From Dallia pectoralis (lineage: Eukaryota; Chordata; Actinopteri; Esociformes; Umbridae), in contig CM055760.1 of the NCBI GenBank assembly GCA_029465975.1, positions 6,925,610-6,989,609 on the forward strand: DNA of 64,000 bases, read 5' to 3'. Below, piece after piece: positions 39,101 through 48,907 of the stretch. Within the stretch, counting starts at the first letter, position 1; every line of letters starts with the position of its first letter. The translations under genes and the position numbers were made by a program. The notes beneath the pieces are model-generated. The model was not told the origin of the DNA. It made no database searches and saw only the letters and a program-made list of their open reading frames with translations.

Positions 39101-40566
39101 ATCTACTTTGAGTTAAGTGCATTAATCTTAAGGTGACTTGGATGGAGACTACAGCAGATTTGCCTGAGGAAGCAATTTCCTACTTTGTAAGTAGCTTTCA
39201 GGAGGCAATGGTTGTCAACCATGTAAGTGGTTTGTCAGAGGGGGGTGTATGTGTGTGATCAAATTAGTCTGGGCTTGCAGAATAAAGAACCTTCCAGACC
39301 AAAAGGAGACGCATTCTCAGAAATTGAATGAATAGAACATGCTTGTAACCTCTAACCCAGCTAAATTCTAATCAACTCATAGCTCACTTGTATTGGGATT
39401 CAGTCGTTTCCATATGGAACGTTCATTCAAATGATTAATTTGTTTGACTAGTGTATTGGGTTGATTAATCGATCTTCTAGTTTGATTCACCAAATCACAA
39501 CATAGTGTTTAGTTCACTTCTTTCTTGAACAGGTTTTATTTTAGTTTCAACAACACAAGTTCAAGACCATAGAAATAGAATGATGGCTTAATGAACGGAT
39601 TGGTGGCAAATTTAACTATGATACAGAATTAATCTGTGCTGTGATTTGTTTCATCAACCAACTTATGTGTTAGTCTCATCCGAATAAGCGTTTCTATATT
39701 CCTATGGAAATAATTGAATCACAATAGCTAGCAGTCATTTTGAGTGTAATCGTTAAAACGATCACAATAAATAAATTGGCAAACTTCAGTAGCACTTTTC
39801 ATTGAATCTTAGTGTTTCAAGGGGAATATCTTGAGAATATGGTGACAGGTTTTCATGCATTGTGCTCTGTAGATGGAGAGAGTCAGGTTACAGTCTGAGG
39901 GAGACGGCCAGAGGATGGTATTGGCACTGTTTCTGCAGACCTGGGTGCCAGAAACCTCACCACACAGTTTAGACTTGTAGCCAGTTGTCATTACTACTGG
40001 TTTTCACCATCAGCTTCTGTGTTTCTGTACATCCTATTCCTCTCAGCAACTCCTCAAAAATGTTCTAAAAAGGCCAGAGGCAATGTGAAACAGAAAAGCT
40101 GCAAACAAATTAACCAGCTAGTAGTGTCAAAGCCTTTTTCCGTTGTATTTCTATGAATATCCTCATTTGAAATTCCATCATTGCATTTTTGTTGTTCGAT
40201 TATGCATCTTTCACTTTGATTATATAAACATTCCTGCTACCAGGAAATGCTTGTCCTGTCCTACCAGGACACCTGATCACTCCGATAGACGGGCAAAGTG
40301 TAACTCAATGTTAGTTATTTCCCTACCCTACAAGCTTTACTACTGTGGGTTAATTAACAGTGGCCGCCAGTCCAATCTTTATGTCATCATTGACTAGAAT
40401 GGTGAAGCTGTTCTATTTATTATATATCTGTAACCACCCACCCCTCCGTGACACCAGTACCTTAACCCACCCTATACTTAAGAAAAGCACCTTTGGTTCT
40501 GCTTAACACTACCACACCCTTGATTCCACACGACCCATGTCTCACCCTAGTGTTCTCAGATTCGGG

Positions 40567-40605
<39 letters not shown>

Positions 40606-42817
40606 AGTCTTCATCCCTGTTTTTTAACTTGTGTCACTGCTGGCAGCAGTTACCTGTTGTCACAGGTGTCCTAGTGTAACTGCTCTCTCTTTCTCTATAT
40701 GGGGTGTTTCAATGGTTCTCTCTGTGTGTGTGTGTGTGTGTGTGTCCCAGCTGTACCGACGGCTGTCAGAGGTTCTGGGGCTGAATGATGAGACCATGGT
40801 GCTCAGCGTTTTCATCGGAAAAATGTGAGCATTGACACCTGCCGTTACTATTTGTACCACTGGTTCTGTGTTGGAACAACTGTCCTTGACGATAACCGTT
40901 TGTGATTGCAGCATCACCAATCTGAAGTACTGGGGCCAGTGTGAACCAATCACATCCAAGACACTTCAGTTACTCAACGACCTCTCTATAGGATATCCTT
41001 GCGTGTCTGTGTGTGTCTGTTTGTGTGTCAAACAGAATTTTACATTAAGTGAGGATTGGGGTTAAGTTTAGGACTATGGTACGGGTTAGATTATCGTGTG
41101 GGTGGTGTGTGTGCTGTGGTAGTACAGCTTCTGTGTTGTCTCCTTAATGGTTGTGTGTGTGTACGTACAGCAGCGTAAGAAAATTGGTGAAACTCAGCGC
41201 TGTTCAATTTATGCTGAACAACCACACAGTAAGTACAATGGTATCTTACTAATGTGCCACATCTGAGGCTCATTTGACGTTTCTCAAGACGGTCCGCTTT
41301 ACACAATGTCTTCCTCTCTCCTTGGACTTCAGAGCGAGCACTTCTCCTTCCTGGGCGTGAACAACCAATCAAACCTCAGCGACATGAGATGTCGCACCAC
41401 CTTCTACACCGCACTGGGACGCCTGCTGATGGTGGACCTCGGTAGCAAAACACACACTCACGCCTCTTTCCACACCAACAGTAAAACGCTTAAGTTTGAT
41501 AATTACAAAGCGTGTGTGTGTGTGTGTGTGGTAGGTGAGGACGAGGACCAGTTTGAGCAGTTCATGTTGCCTCTGACGGCGGCGTTTGAAGCCGTGGCTC
41601 AGATGTTCAGCACCAACACGTTCAACGAGCAGGAGGCCAAGAGGACGCTGGTTGGGCTGGTCAGAGACTTGAGAGGAATCGCCTTCGCCTTCAACGCTAA
41701 GACCAGCTTCATGATGCTCTTTGACTGGATGTATCCTTCACTGACCCGTACACACCCTGAATGTTTACAGACTTGTGTTTTGGATGTTTGAATGTTCATT
41801 GGCCACGTAGAAACGGGCACTGTGCATGCTTGGCTGTGACTGGATGATAGACCTGTCCTTCACTTAAAGCGGAGAGCCATTGGTTGTGCCTGTTTTTTCC
41901 CTTAACTCCTCGCCCAGCTACCCAGCCTACATGCCCATCCTGCAGAGAGCCATTGAACTCTGGTACCACGTCCCAGCATGCACCACTCCTGTATTAAAGC
42001 TCATGGCCGAGCTTGTCCACAACAGGTACCCTAAAAGAGCGCACCCCTCTAAAGCCATGTAAAGGCTAACCCCCCAGCATCTCCAACCTATTCAATAAAT
42101 AATATTATATGCCGTATAGATTCTCTGAGAACCCTCTGCTATTTGTATTTCCAGGTCACAGAGGTTACAGTTCGACGTGTCGTCGCCCAACGGAATCCTT
42201 CTGTTCAGAGAAACCAGCAAGATGATCACCACGTATGGTACGCCAATCACGTCTCGCGTATCACTAGCTGCTGTACACCGGAGCCGTGTGATTGGTGGAT
42301 CAGCCACGTCCGACTCCAAACACGGCTTGTTTGTGCCCCGCAGGTAACCGTATCCTGACCATCGGGGAGGTGCCAAAGGACCAGGTGTACGGTGTTAAGC
42401 TGAAGGGCGTCAGTGTGTGTTTCTCCATGCTGAAGGCCGTGCTCTCCGGGAACTACGTCAACTTCGGGGTGTTCCGGCTGTACGGCGACGACGCTCTGGA
42501 CAACGCACTACAGACGTTCATTAAACTGCTACTGTCGATACCCCACAGCGACTTGCTGGTAAACGAACACGCACTTTTATCCCTTTATTTACCGCAGTTG
42601 GATTTCTCTGAACACTGTAAATATGTCCGCGAGTGGCGGTCTGAGCACCACCTCCTGTGTCTGTCCATCCAGGACTATCCCAAGCTGAGCCAGTCCTTCT
42701 ACAGTCTGCTGGAGGTGTTGACTCAGGATCACATGAACTTTATCGCCTCTCTAGAGCCACATGTGGTCATGTACATACTGTCATCCATCTCTGAGGGACT
42801 CACCGCTCTGGGTAATG

Positions 42818-42865
<48 letters not shown>

Positions 42866-44595
42866 ATATATACCTGCATGAGATTAGTGAAGATAATTTG
42901 TAACTAATATTTGTGTGTGTTTATAGACACCATGGTATGTACTGGGTGTTGCTCCAGCCTGGACCACATTGTCACCTACCTGTTTAAACAGGTAAACATT
43001 TCTCTGTCATTATGTTATACCTGGGGGTTCTGAATTGATCTAATGGCCCCTGGTAATGGGGGATATGATGGAATATGTGTAATGGCACATGAGTGATGTT
43101 ATGGTACTGTTGCTGATTTTTTTTTTTTCTCAGCTGTCTCGCTCCACTAAGAAACGACCGGCTGCTATGGCAACAGACGACCGCTTCCTACACATAATGC
43201 AGCAACACCCAGAGATGATCCAACAGGTACCAACTCTCACACACACACACACAGATATTTCCATCAGACACACTTTTTACACAGATGACATAAGAGTGGG
43301 GGTTAGTCAGCAGAAGTTAAATAATTTAGCAATTTGTAAAATGCACAATCTCAATTTTCATACATTCTCATTTCATTGTTATGCATCATTTTGTATTTCT
43401 TCAGTGTGTATATTGCATAAAATTCAGTGCGTATATTGCATAAAGTTCAGTGCGTATATTGCATAAAGTTCAGTGCGTATACTGCGTATAGTTCAGTGCG
43501 TATATACTGCGTATAGTTCAGTGCGTATATACTGCGTATAGTTCAGTGCGTATATACTGCATATAGTTCAGTGCGTATATACTGCATATAGTTCAGTGCG
43601 TATATACTGCATATAGTTCAGTGCGTATATACTGCATATAGTTCAGTGCATATATTGCTAATTGTTTAGTGCGTATATAGTTTTATTATGTATACTGGGT
43701 CGTCCAGTATTTCCCAACCTTTTTTCTCAAGTTCCCCCTGTTGATAGACCATGGTACCCTAAGGGGACCTGGTACCCTTGGTTGGGAACCACTGATCTAG
43801 CCTTCTAAGGTCTTACAAACTTGCATTTTTTTTAAAGTTCAATCGTGTCTTCAATATACATGCAGATCTTTTCTGATCATTTTAATAAATGTTTGTGTCT
43901 TTATTATCCACCCACAATTCTATTTGTTTTCGTATGAATATGCAGACAGCCTTTCCACTCACCTGTTCTCTCCAGGGCCCCAACTCCTCTAAGGGGCTGC
44001 ACCCCAATGAATACAATAATCTATGGGTCTCCTCACAAGGATCCTTATCAAATAAAAAACCCTGACTTTGACAAGCCACTCTAGTCTGAGGCCTAATTAC
44101 TACTGATGAGGCCGGGAATCCATCTGAATAAAATGTCAGGGTGGTTAGTATTTCAGAGAAACTCCTCTACAGACTATATAGCATCGCTGCAGCATCTAGC
44201 ACCCTCTGCAGCACACGTGTCCTGAATAATAATGTGGTCTTTAAAAGTCAAGTTCAGTAAATGATTAAACATCTGGAGAAATGTGGACATGTTGGGGGCA
44301 CATGCTTTGGCGCCCCCTACAGGCCCGGCCAACCCGCACACCCACCCACCAACCACTGTGTCTTGTCTGGCAGATGCTGTCTACGGTGTTGAACATTATC
44401 ATCTTTGAGGACTGCAGGAACCAGTGGTCCATGTCCAGACCTTTGCTGGGCCTCATCCTGCTCAACGAGAAGGTACAGGTACCCAACTACGCCAAACGTC
44501 CCTCAGCACCGTCCCACAGAATACAACAAGAGGAATATCTTATTGTAGAATTCCTGAGGTATTATTTCAGATCAGATAAACTGAATTGGTTTGCG

Positions 44596-44639
<44 letters not shown>

Positions 44640-44957
44640 TATTTTGCGGACCTGAGGAACAGCATTGTGAACAGCCAGCCTCCTGAGAAACAGCAGGCCA
44701 TGCACCTGTGCTTTGAAAACCTGATGGAGGGAATCGAACGCAACCTGCTAACCAAGAACAGAGACAGGTACACATGGCGTCCCAGCAGCCCCCGTTCTAA
44801 CACACGTGTGGTTGCGTTGTGCCCGTGTGTGTGTTCTAACTGAGCGCTCGTGTCGGCCTGCAGGTTCACCCAGAACCTGTCCGTGTTCCGGAGGGAGGTG
44901 AACGACAGCATGAAGAACTCTTCCTACGGGGTCAACAGCAACGACATGATGAGCTGA
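27123..44957 (+). CDS. xpo7: Exportin-7, importin-beta family nuclear transport receptor (complete, 29 coding exons)
   Basis: Ran-GTP dependent transport receptor that moves folded cargo out of the nucleus (and some cargo in), important in red-cell nuclear condensation. Exons: 27123-27140, 30006-30152, 30275-30368, 30450-30531, 30780-30864, 31116-31181, 31361-31465, 31541-31706, 31792-31865, 34769-34888, 36661-36807, 37000-37172, 37433-37626, 37789-37894, 38006-38141, 40751-40824, 40912-40992, 41165-41228, 41333-41441, 41535-41730, 41918-42025, 42155-42237, 42344-42558, 42673-42811, 42927-42991, 43134-43226, 44374-44472, 44640-44767, 44864-44957. Total 3261 nt, 1086 residues against 1087 in human, from MADHVQ to NSNDMMS. 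The HEAT-repeat protein is near-identical to human throughout; the clearest difference is just after STKKR (exon 43134-43226). Two introns are of the minor (U12) class. The first coding exon is only 18 nt. Confidence 0.97.
29453..29655. mobile_element. hAT-type MITE (203 bp) with perfect 8-bp target duplication
   Basis: Inverted repeats: left CAGGGATGTCAAACCGGTTC, right ending GAACCGGTTTGACACCTGTG. The octamer TTCTAGGG flanks both sides (29445-29452 and 29656-29663), the signature of hAT insertion. It has no coding capacity. It resembles the very common fish MITE whose ends read TGTCAAACTCATTCC, in xpo7 intron 1. Confidence 0.92.
29836..29926. repeat. 17-bp tandem repeat, about 5 units
   Basis: GTCACCCGCAGTCTCCC units about 80-170 bases before xpo7 exon 2 (30006). 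The copies contain CAG and pyrimidine-rich strings that mimic acceptor sites. Confidence 0.9.
31879..31958. repeat. GTGGTGT-rich simple repeat
   Basis: TGTGGTGG units directly after the donor of xpo7 exon 31792-31865 and abutting the left end of the hAT relic. Confidence 0.9.
31957..33243 (+). mobile_element. Internally deleted hAT element with BED-finger ORF remnant
   Basis: Terminal regions are rich in GATGCATCG/CGATGCAT motifs in inverted orientation (left ACCGATACGCATCGGTGCAT, right ending GAGATGCGTATCGCATCGG). Between them an ATG at 32310 opens 56 codons with a BED zinc-finger start: SVWEHF, then CKIC. A one-base frame shift near 32470 moves the rest ([12 protein letters not shown]) to another frame. 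The catalytic transposase domain is missing. It sits in the 2.9-kb xpo7 intron between exons 31792-31865 and 34769-34888. Confidence 0.75.
34257..34322. repeat. 20-bp tandem repeat, three units
   Basis: TTTTCATTGGCTCTGCTGGG repeated three times in the same xpo7 intron. The surrounding 33250-34768 holds nothing else I recognise. Confidence 0.9.
36057..36150. repeat. 31-bp repeat, three diverged units
   Basis: Units begin AAACTGGAACGGTTATGGTC, AAACTGAACCCGTTTTGGTC and AAACTGGAAGGGTTTTGGTC. They lie in the xpo7 intron between exons 34769-34888 and 36661-36807, immediately before the Cys-rich coding remnant at 36190. Confidence 0.85.
36180..36300 (+). mobile_element. Possible piggyBac-like transposase C-terminal Cys-rich remnant
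   Basis: A short frame reads [20 protein letters not shown], which has paired cysteines spaced like the zinc-binding tail of piggyBac-type transposases. No catalytic part, TTAA duplication or inverted repeats were found, so this is a weak call. It could be a chance Cys-rich ORF. The rest of 34889-36660 is unassigned. Confidence 0.3.
37690..37790 (+). repeat. Roughly 50-bp duplication of an xpo7 splice acceptor
   Basis: TAGTCCTCGTGATATTTCGC then TGCAGGGAGGTTAACATGGT, and again TAGTCCTCATGATATTTTGC then TGCAGGGAGGTTAACATGGT. The second copy is the true acceptor (exon starts 37789), because only it continues in frame into VYIIGAV. The first is a decoy with the first 17 or so exon bases. Confidence 0.93.
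40993..41164 (+). other. U12-type AT-AC intron of xpo7
   Basis: The exon before ends ATA GG. The intron starts ATATCCTTGC, matching the minor-spliceosome donor consensus RTATCCTT, and ends TGTGTAC. A branch-like TCCTTAAT lies at 41141-41148, about 18 nt before the exon. Joining here gives GGG TAC AGC, i.e. Gly-Tyr-Ser in the conserved SIGYSSVRK. No GT-AG alternative restores this frame. Confidence 0.88.
41731..41917 (+). other. U12-type GT-AG intron of xpo7
   Basis: The donor is GTATCCTTCA directly after GAC TGG AT. The branch-like CCCTTAAC at about 41899-41906 lies 12 nt before the exon at 41918, with no polypyrimidine tract of the usual kind. Joining restores [11 protein letters not shown]. 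Confidence 0.9.
43415..43680. repeat. 25-bp AT-rich tandem repeat, about 9-10 units
   Basis: Unit close to TATAGTTCAGTGCGTATATA plus CTGCA, slightly shorter at the left edge. In the xpo7 intron 43227-44373. Confidence 0.9.
43703..43796. mobile_element. Short hAT-like MITE
   Basis: The ends CCAGTATTTCCCAACCTTTT and GGTTGGGAACCACTG form inverted repeats of the 'wrong-way' hAT MITE type common in fish. It is about 95 bp, in the same xpo7 intron. No clear 8-bp duplication was established. 43800-44340 has no recognised feature. Confidence 0.6.
44597..44638. repeat. GT microsatellite ending in a splice acceptor
   Basis: About 20 TG units run straight into TAG at the acceptor of xpo7 exon 44640-44767. 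The acceptor region therefore lacks a normal pyrimidine tract, consisting of alternating GT. Confidence 0.9.
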
Positions 44958-46310
44958 CATTCCACACACGCCCCCTAAACCCTGTGCTGCAACAGGCCCC
45001 TACCCCCCCAAACACACATAAAACACAACCCCTCCCTCGGCCACGCCCCTCCCTCGATCACACCTCCCTGCTCGCCCCTCTGGTTTCCCATCCTTTTTAT
45101 AGAAGCCTATATAAATATACAGATCTATTTTAAAGCCAGTCTGTAGAGGTCACTGGAGGTCACTCTGCTGCTCTGCGGGGGGTTGTCTGAGGGGGAGGTC
45201 TGGGAGGAGGAGTGGGGGGAGCAGATGATCAGTGGGGAAGCTGGTAAATGTAGTTGGTTCTCTGCTTCTGCCTGCCTTGTATAGGAACACAAAACAAGTG
45301 TACATTTTTTTCATAACATTTTGAACAATGTTTATATCGATTGAATTTAAAACACAAAAATGAGATGTGATTGAACTTTTTACAGTGTAGTGAGTTGGTG
45401 CACCTGTTTGTCTGTCTGTTTGGGGAGCGAACTATCTAGAGTGGATGAAAGAGATTGAAACATTGTGCTCGTCTTTTACATTTTCCTCTGGCCCCTGATT
45501 GGTTCGAGTGATGTAAAGACCCACCTCCCTGACTCGCCAATGCACTGACCGTACCCAAGCCACTCCCCTTCCTGGCATTTACTTTAGGACTCTAGACACT
45601 TACATTAGCACCTAGACACTTTGCCTTGTTCCATTAGGATTGGGTTTATTTGTGGAGCAGGGTTATGGAGGACTGGGTAATGGCTGGTGGACTCTGTTTG
45701 GTGAAGTGGAGCTGTTCGTTTGGGTTAAGGGCAAGGGGTGTGTGTGGGGGTCACAGATATGATTTACTCAACAGAATGGAGCACAGCTGCAAAAGTGTGT
45801 GTGTGTGTGTGTGTGTGTGGCCTCCTGTGGTGTTGTGAAGGAGCAGGGAGCTCCAGACTGAACCTACCAGGACATTTTAGACCATTCAGATCTGGTCTCC
45901 AAGCTCCCTGAAGGATGGTTTATTTCTGGATAAGAAACTTACGGCGGTAGTCTTTGTAAGACCACAGCTGGGTCTTACAGGGATTCAGATGAGAATACAT
46001 AACTGTGTATTATGGTGTGAGTTCATTAGCAACTTGTGCTACCCAACAGATGTTGCTGCTAACTGTTTGTGAAGACTAGCTCATCTCTAACCATGTTGAT
46101 TTGATTTCCAGGTTTCCATTGTTTTGGTTCCCTAACGTGAGTGTGTGTGTGCGCGCATGGCTGAGTGTGTGTGTGTGTGTGTGTTGGATCAGTAGCATTG
46201 TTCTCTGATGTGTGTGTGTTGGACGATAGCTTTGTTGAGTTGTGTGAATGTCTGCTACATATTATAGTGTCAGCATTGTGACTGCAAATAAATGTAATTT
46301 GGTTTGTAAT
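44958..46310 (+). other. 3' UTR of xpo7
   Basis: Follows the TGA at 44955-44957 with no further coding exon. Includes a GT tract at about 45796-45820 and ends near the AATAAA at 46287-46292. Confidence 0.75.
46287..46292 (+). terminator. Poly(A) signal of xpo7
   Basis: AATAAA 1.3 kb after the stop codon, followed by T/G-rich sequence including a GT tract. It faces the pbdc1 signal at 46431-46436 on the other strand, so the two genes end about 0.1 kb apart. Confidence 0.65.
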
Positions 46311-46332
46311 ACTGCGCTGTCATGGTTCTTTC

Positions 46333-46367
<35 letters not shown>

Positions 46368-46430
46368 AACCAACAACAACAAAATGGATACACGACAACT
46401 TAACAGTAACGGGTTGATTCCACAATTGAA

Positions 46431-46436
46431 TTTATT
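46431..46436 (-). terminator. Candidate poly(A) signal of pbdc1 (distal)
   Basis: TTTATT on the plus strand, i.e. AATAAA for pbdc1. A nearer candidate lies at 46982-46987. Which is used cannot be told. The roughly 1 kb between 47412 and here is probably pbdc1 3' UTR. Confidence 0.5.
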
Positions 46437-47412
46437 TCAAGTAATCTTGTTACCAAAGTACATGAGTCCAGTCAGAAAAAAAAAACAATGACACACTGGG
46501 CCAAATTCTAATCATGCCCACAGAGTGAACTTAGGTCAGACAAAGCCTTTAAAGGGCTCTGGTATTGGACACAACCCTGTTGAGGGTGGATGGGGCTAAT
46601 TTTACACAAAAATAAACCTTTATACAAAAACAAGGACCTGCCATTCACAGAATTGACAGACATAAATCGGAGGAAACCTAATAACGACCATGCTGGTTTG
46701 GACAGCAACACATGGGCACATTTGTGGGATGCAAGGTAGTTTCTGTGGTGGGGTGTGTGTGTTGTGAATCAGTCTGTGATAAAACAAGACCTCAGGACAT
46801 GGTGACATCAATGGGGATGATCTACTGTGTAACCAGGGGTTACATTCTGTTCCTAGGTTATAGAGGGATGGCTGCTTCAGGATCTCCCCCACCTAGGTCA
46901 GTAACAGGGCTATCATAGTCCACAAAGCTCAATGGTGCTCTGGAATAATGGACCATTGGCATATCTACATCTGTTTTTTTTTTTATTGTCAACACAGCTG
47001 GTTGGGGGAGTGTGAAGATGCGTTTGCACTGTGCCTCCCTTGCACACTAGTCAAAACCCAACATGTCACAAGGGGACCAAACTATTGCCTTTGTGTATGA
47101 TATTTGGCAGTGCCATGAAATGCATGGACCAGCAATTTTAAAGTCTAATTTAACAAATTGTATGCAATGTGATCACGAAATGTTCTAATACATGCTAACT
47201 TCGAGGTCTATGTATACAATTTCTTTCAAAGTTGTTGACTATCAGCTTGGTAAAGTGTCCCATGGTTGAATATCTCATTGCCTAGCCCAACAACAGGGGT
47301 AGACAAAATGTTAGCCTGGTAAAGAAGGCTGCTAATGTTCTGTTCCTGGGTTACAGAAGGTTGCGTTTACAAGGATAGAGAACACAAGGCTGTGAAGGTC
47401 ATGAGGTATGGG

Positions 47413-48907
47413 TTACGAAGGTGTTTTTGCCTGGAATACGGGTGTGTTGAATCCTTCTCTGTTCCTAGCAATCTCCACGGCAAAGAACTGGATCCTGGTA
47501 GCTGCAGAAACAACAATCGGCGTTAACATGTATCGTTATTAGGTCACAATGTTGTTCCCCTGGTTCCACCCGTCAAATATGATTACATTTTGTGAGTGAT
47601 GGTGTGTGTGGCGACAACTAACCAAAAATAGTGTTTTCCTCTGTGTAGTCCTTCTCACAGTCGAGTCGGAGCAGAGTCCCGTAGTTAAAGTCTTCCACCA
47701 CCCCGTCAAACTGGTTACAGAACGGACGCCACTTCTGTAGGCGACAGCGCCGATGAGGTTGGTCACGCGATCATATTTCTATTGTCACTAAAGACTTACA
47801 CTACATTAATTGTCCTACTCGCTACACATCCAACGTGTTCTCTGTTGTCATTGTAATGCAATGCTTTTCTCTTTTCCCAGACAGTGAGCTGGTCCATAAC
47901 CATGTCTAATACGGGTTAAATAAGAACAGAATCCGGCGATGTTAACCTGTCTTTAAACTCATCCAGACCCCTACCTCTTTAGCATCTGACGATTTGAGCA
48001 TGTCCGGATCCAAGTTCTTGATGTTGAGGTCTGAGAAATATTCCCTGAAGGACTTATAGATCAGGTCATCCACCTTGGTCAGCTTCAGATGACTGGGGTC
48101 TACGGACGAGATGAGCTACATACGCATGTACACACATGGGATTAGTTGATGACGGGCAATAGAATGCCAGAACTCCCAAAACGCCCAACCAGTTTGACCT
48201 GGCGTCGGTGCTTTTGACATAGACACTCACATTAAAGTAGATCTCGGCATGATTGTAAGCCTTCATCGCCCACATCACTTCCAGTTGAGGCTAAAACCAG
48301 GACGTAAACACACATACAGACACGATATCTAATAAACACGTTATAACCACACAGCTTTGGCATATGCCTAGATACAATTGGCTGGCAATCGTCGTTTCTA
48401 CCATCTTCCTACTTGGGGTCTTTAAATCGTTGCAGAAGAATGATGAATTAACCTGTTATTTACTATGGACACTATAGACATGATGAAGTTGTGTAGCATT
48501 TGTAAGTACTTACATCGTTCCCATAAGCTTCAGCTGGTAATGACAGTGCCTGGGCGGCTGCTGTGGCACCCTCCACACCCTGAATGACAGATTAATAATA
48601 ATTAATAACAGTAAACCATAACCCACCACTATGCAACATGTTGTCATTGGCATTCTGTAGTAAATATAAGTGTAACTGCTGCAGTGTGATGGTAAGCACA
48701 TGGTTAAACTCAATGCGTGTCGTCTGCGTTTTGCGTGTTGTTACATTTTAAACTTCAGTCCAAATAAATACATGCATTATATACTTCAAAACTATATTAC
48801 ACACATATTATTATATTTTAGAATATGCTGTTATAGCATGACATGTGTATTGAGTTAAAACACATCTTGTATCTCACCAAAGAAGCGAGTCCATTTCCCG
48901 ACGCCAT
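47413..48907 (-). CDS. pbdc1: PBDC1 (polysaccharide biosynthesis domain-containing 1), complete
   Basis: Small soluble protein of the PBDC1/YPL225W family; the yeast homologue has been reported as a chaperone for newly made elongation factor eEF1A. The name's link to polysaccharide synthesis is historical. Exons 5' to 3': 48878-48907, 48514-48579, 48231-48290, 47975-48115, 47623-47734, 47413-47501. They total 498 nt, 165 residues. Start MASGNGLASL. Conserved blocks: LSLPAEAYGND, MWAMKAYNHAEIYFN, SSVDPSHLKLTKVDDLIY, KWRPFCNQFDGVVEDFNYG, YTEENTIF, and RIQFFAVEIARNREGFN. The human protein (233 residues) carries a long charged Glu/Lys tail after this point; here the frame stops soon after, at QAKTPS. 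The gene is convergent with xpo7 and divergent from dmtn. Confidence 0.92.
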
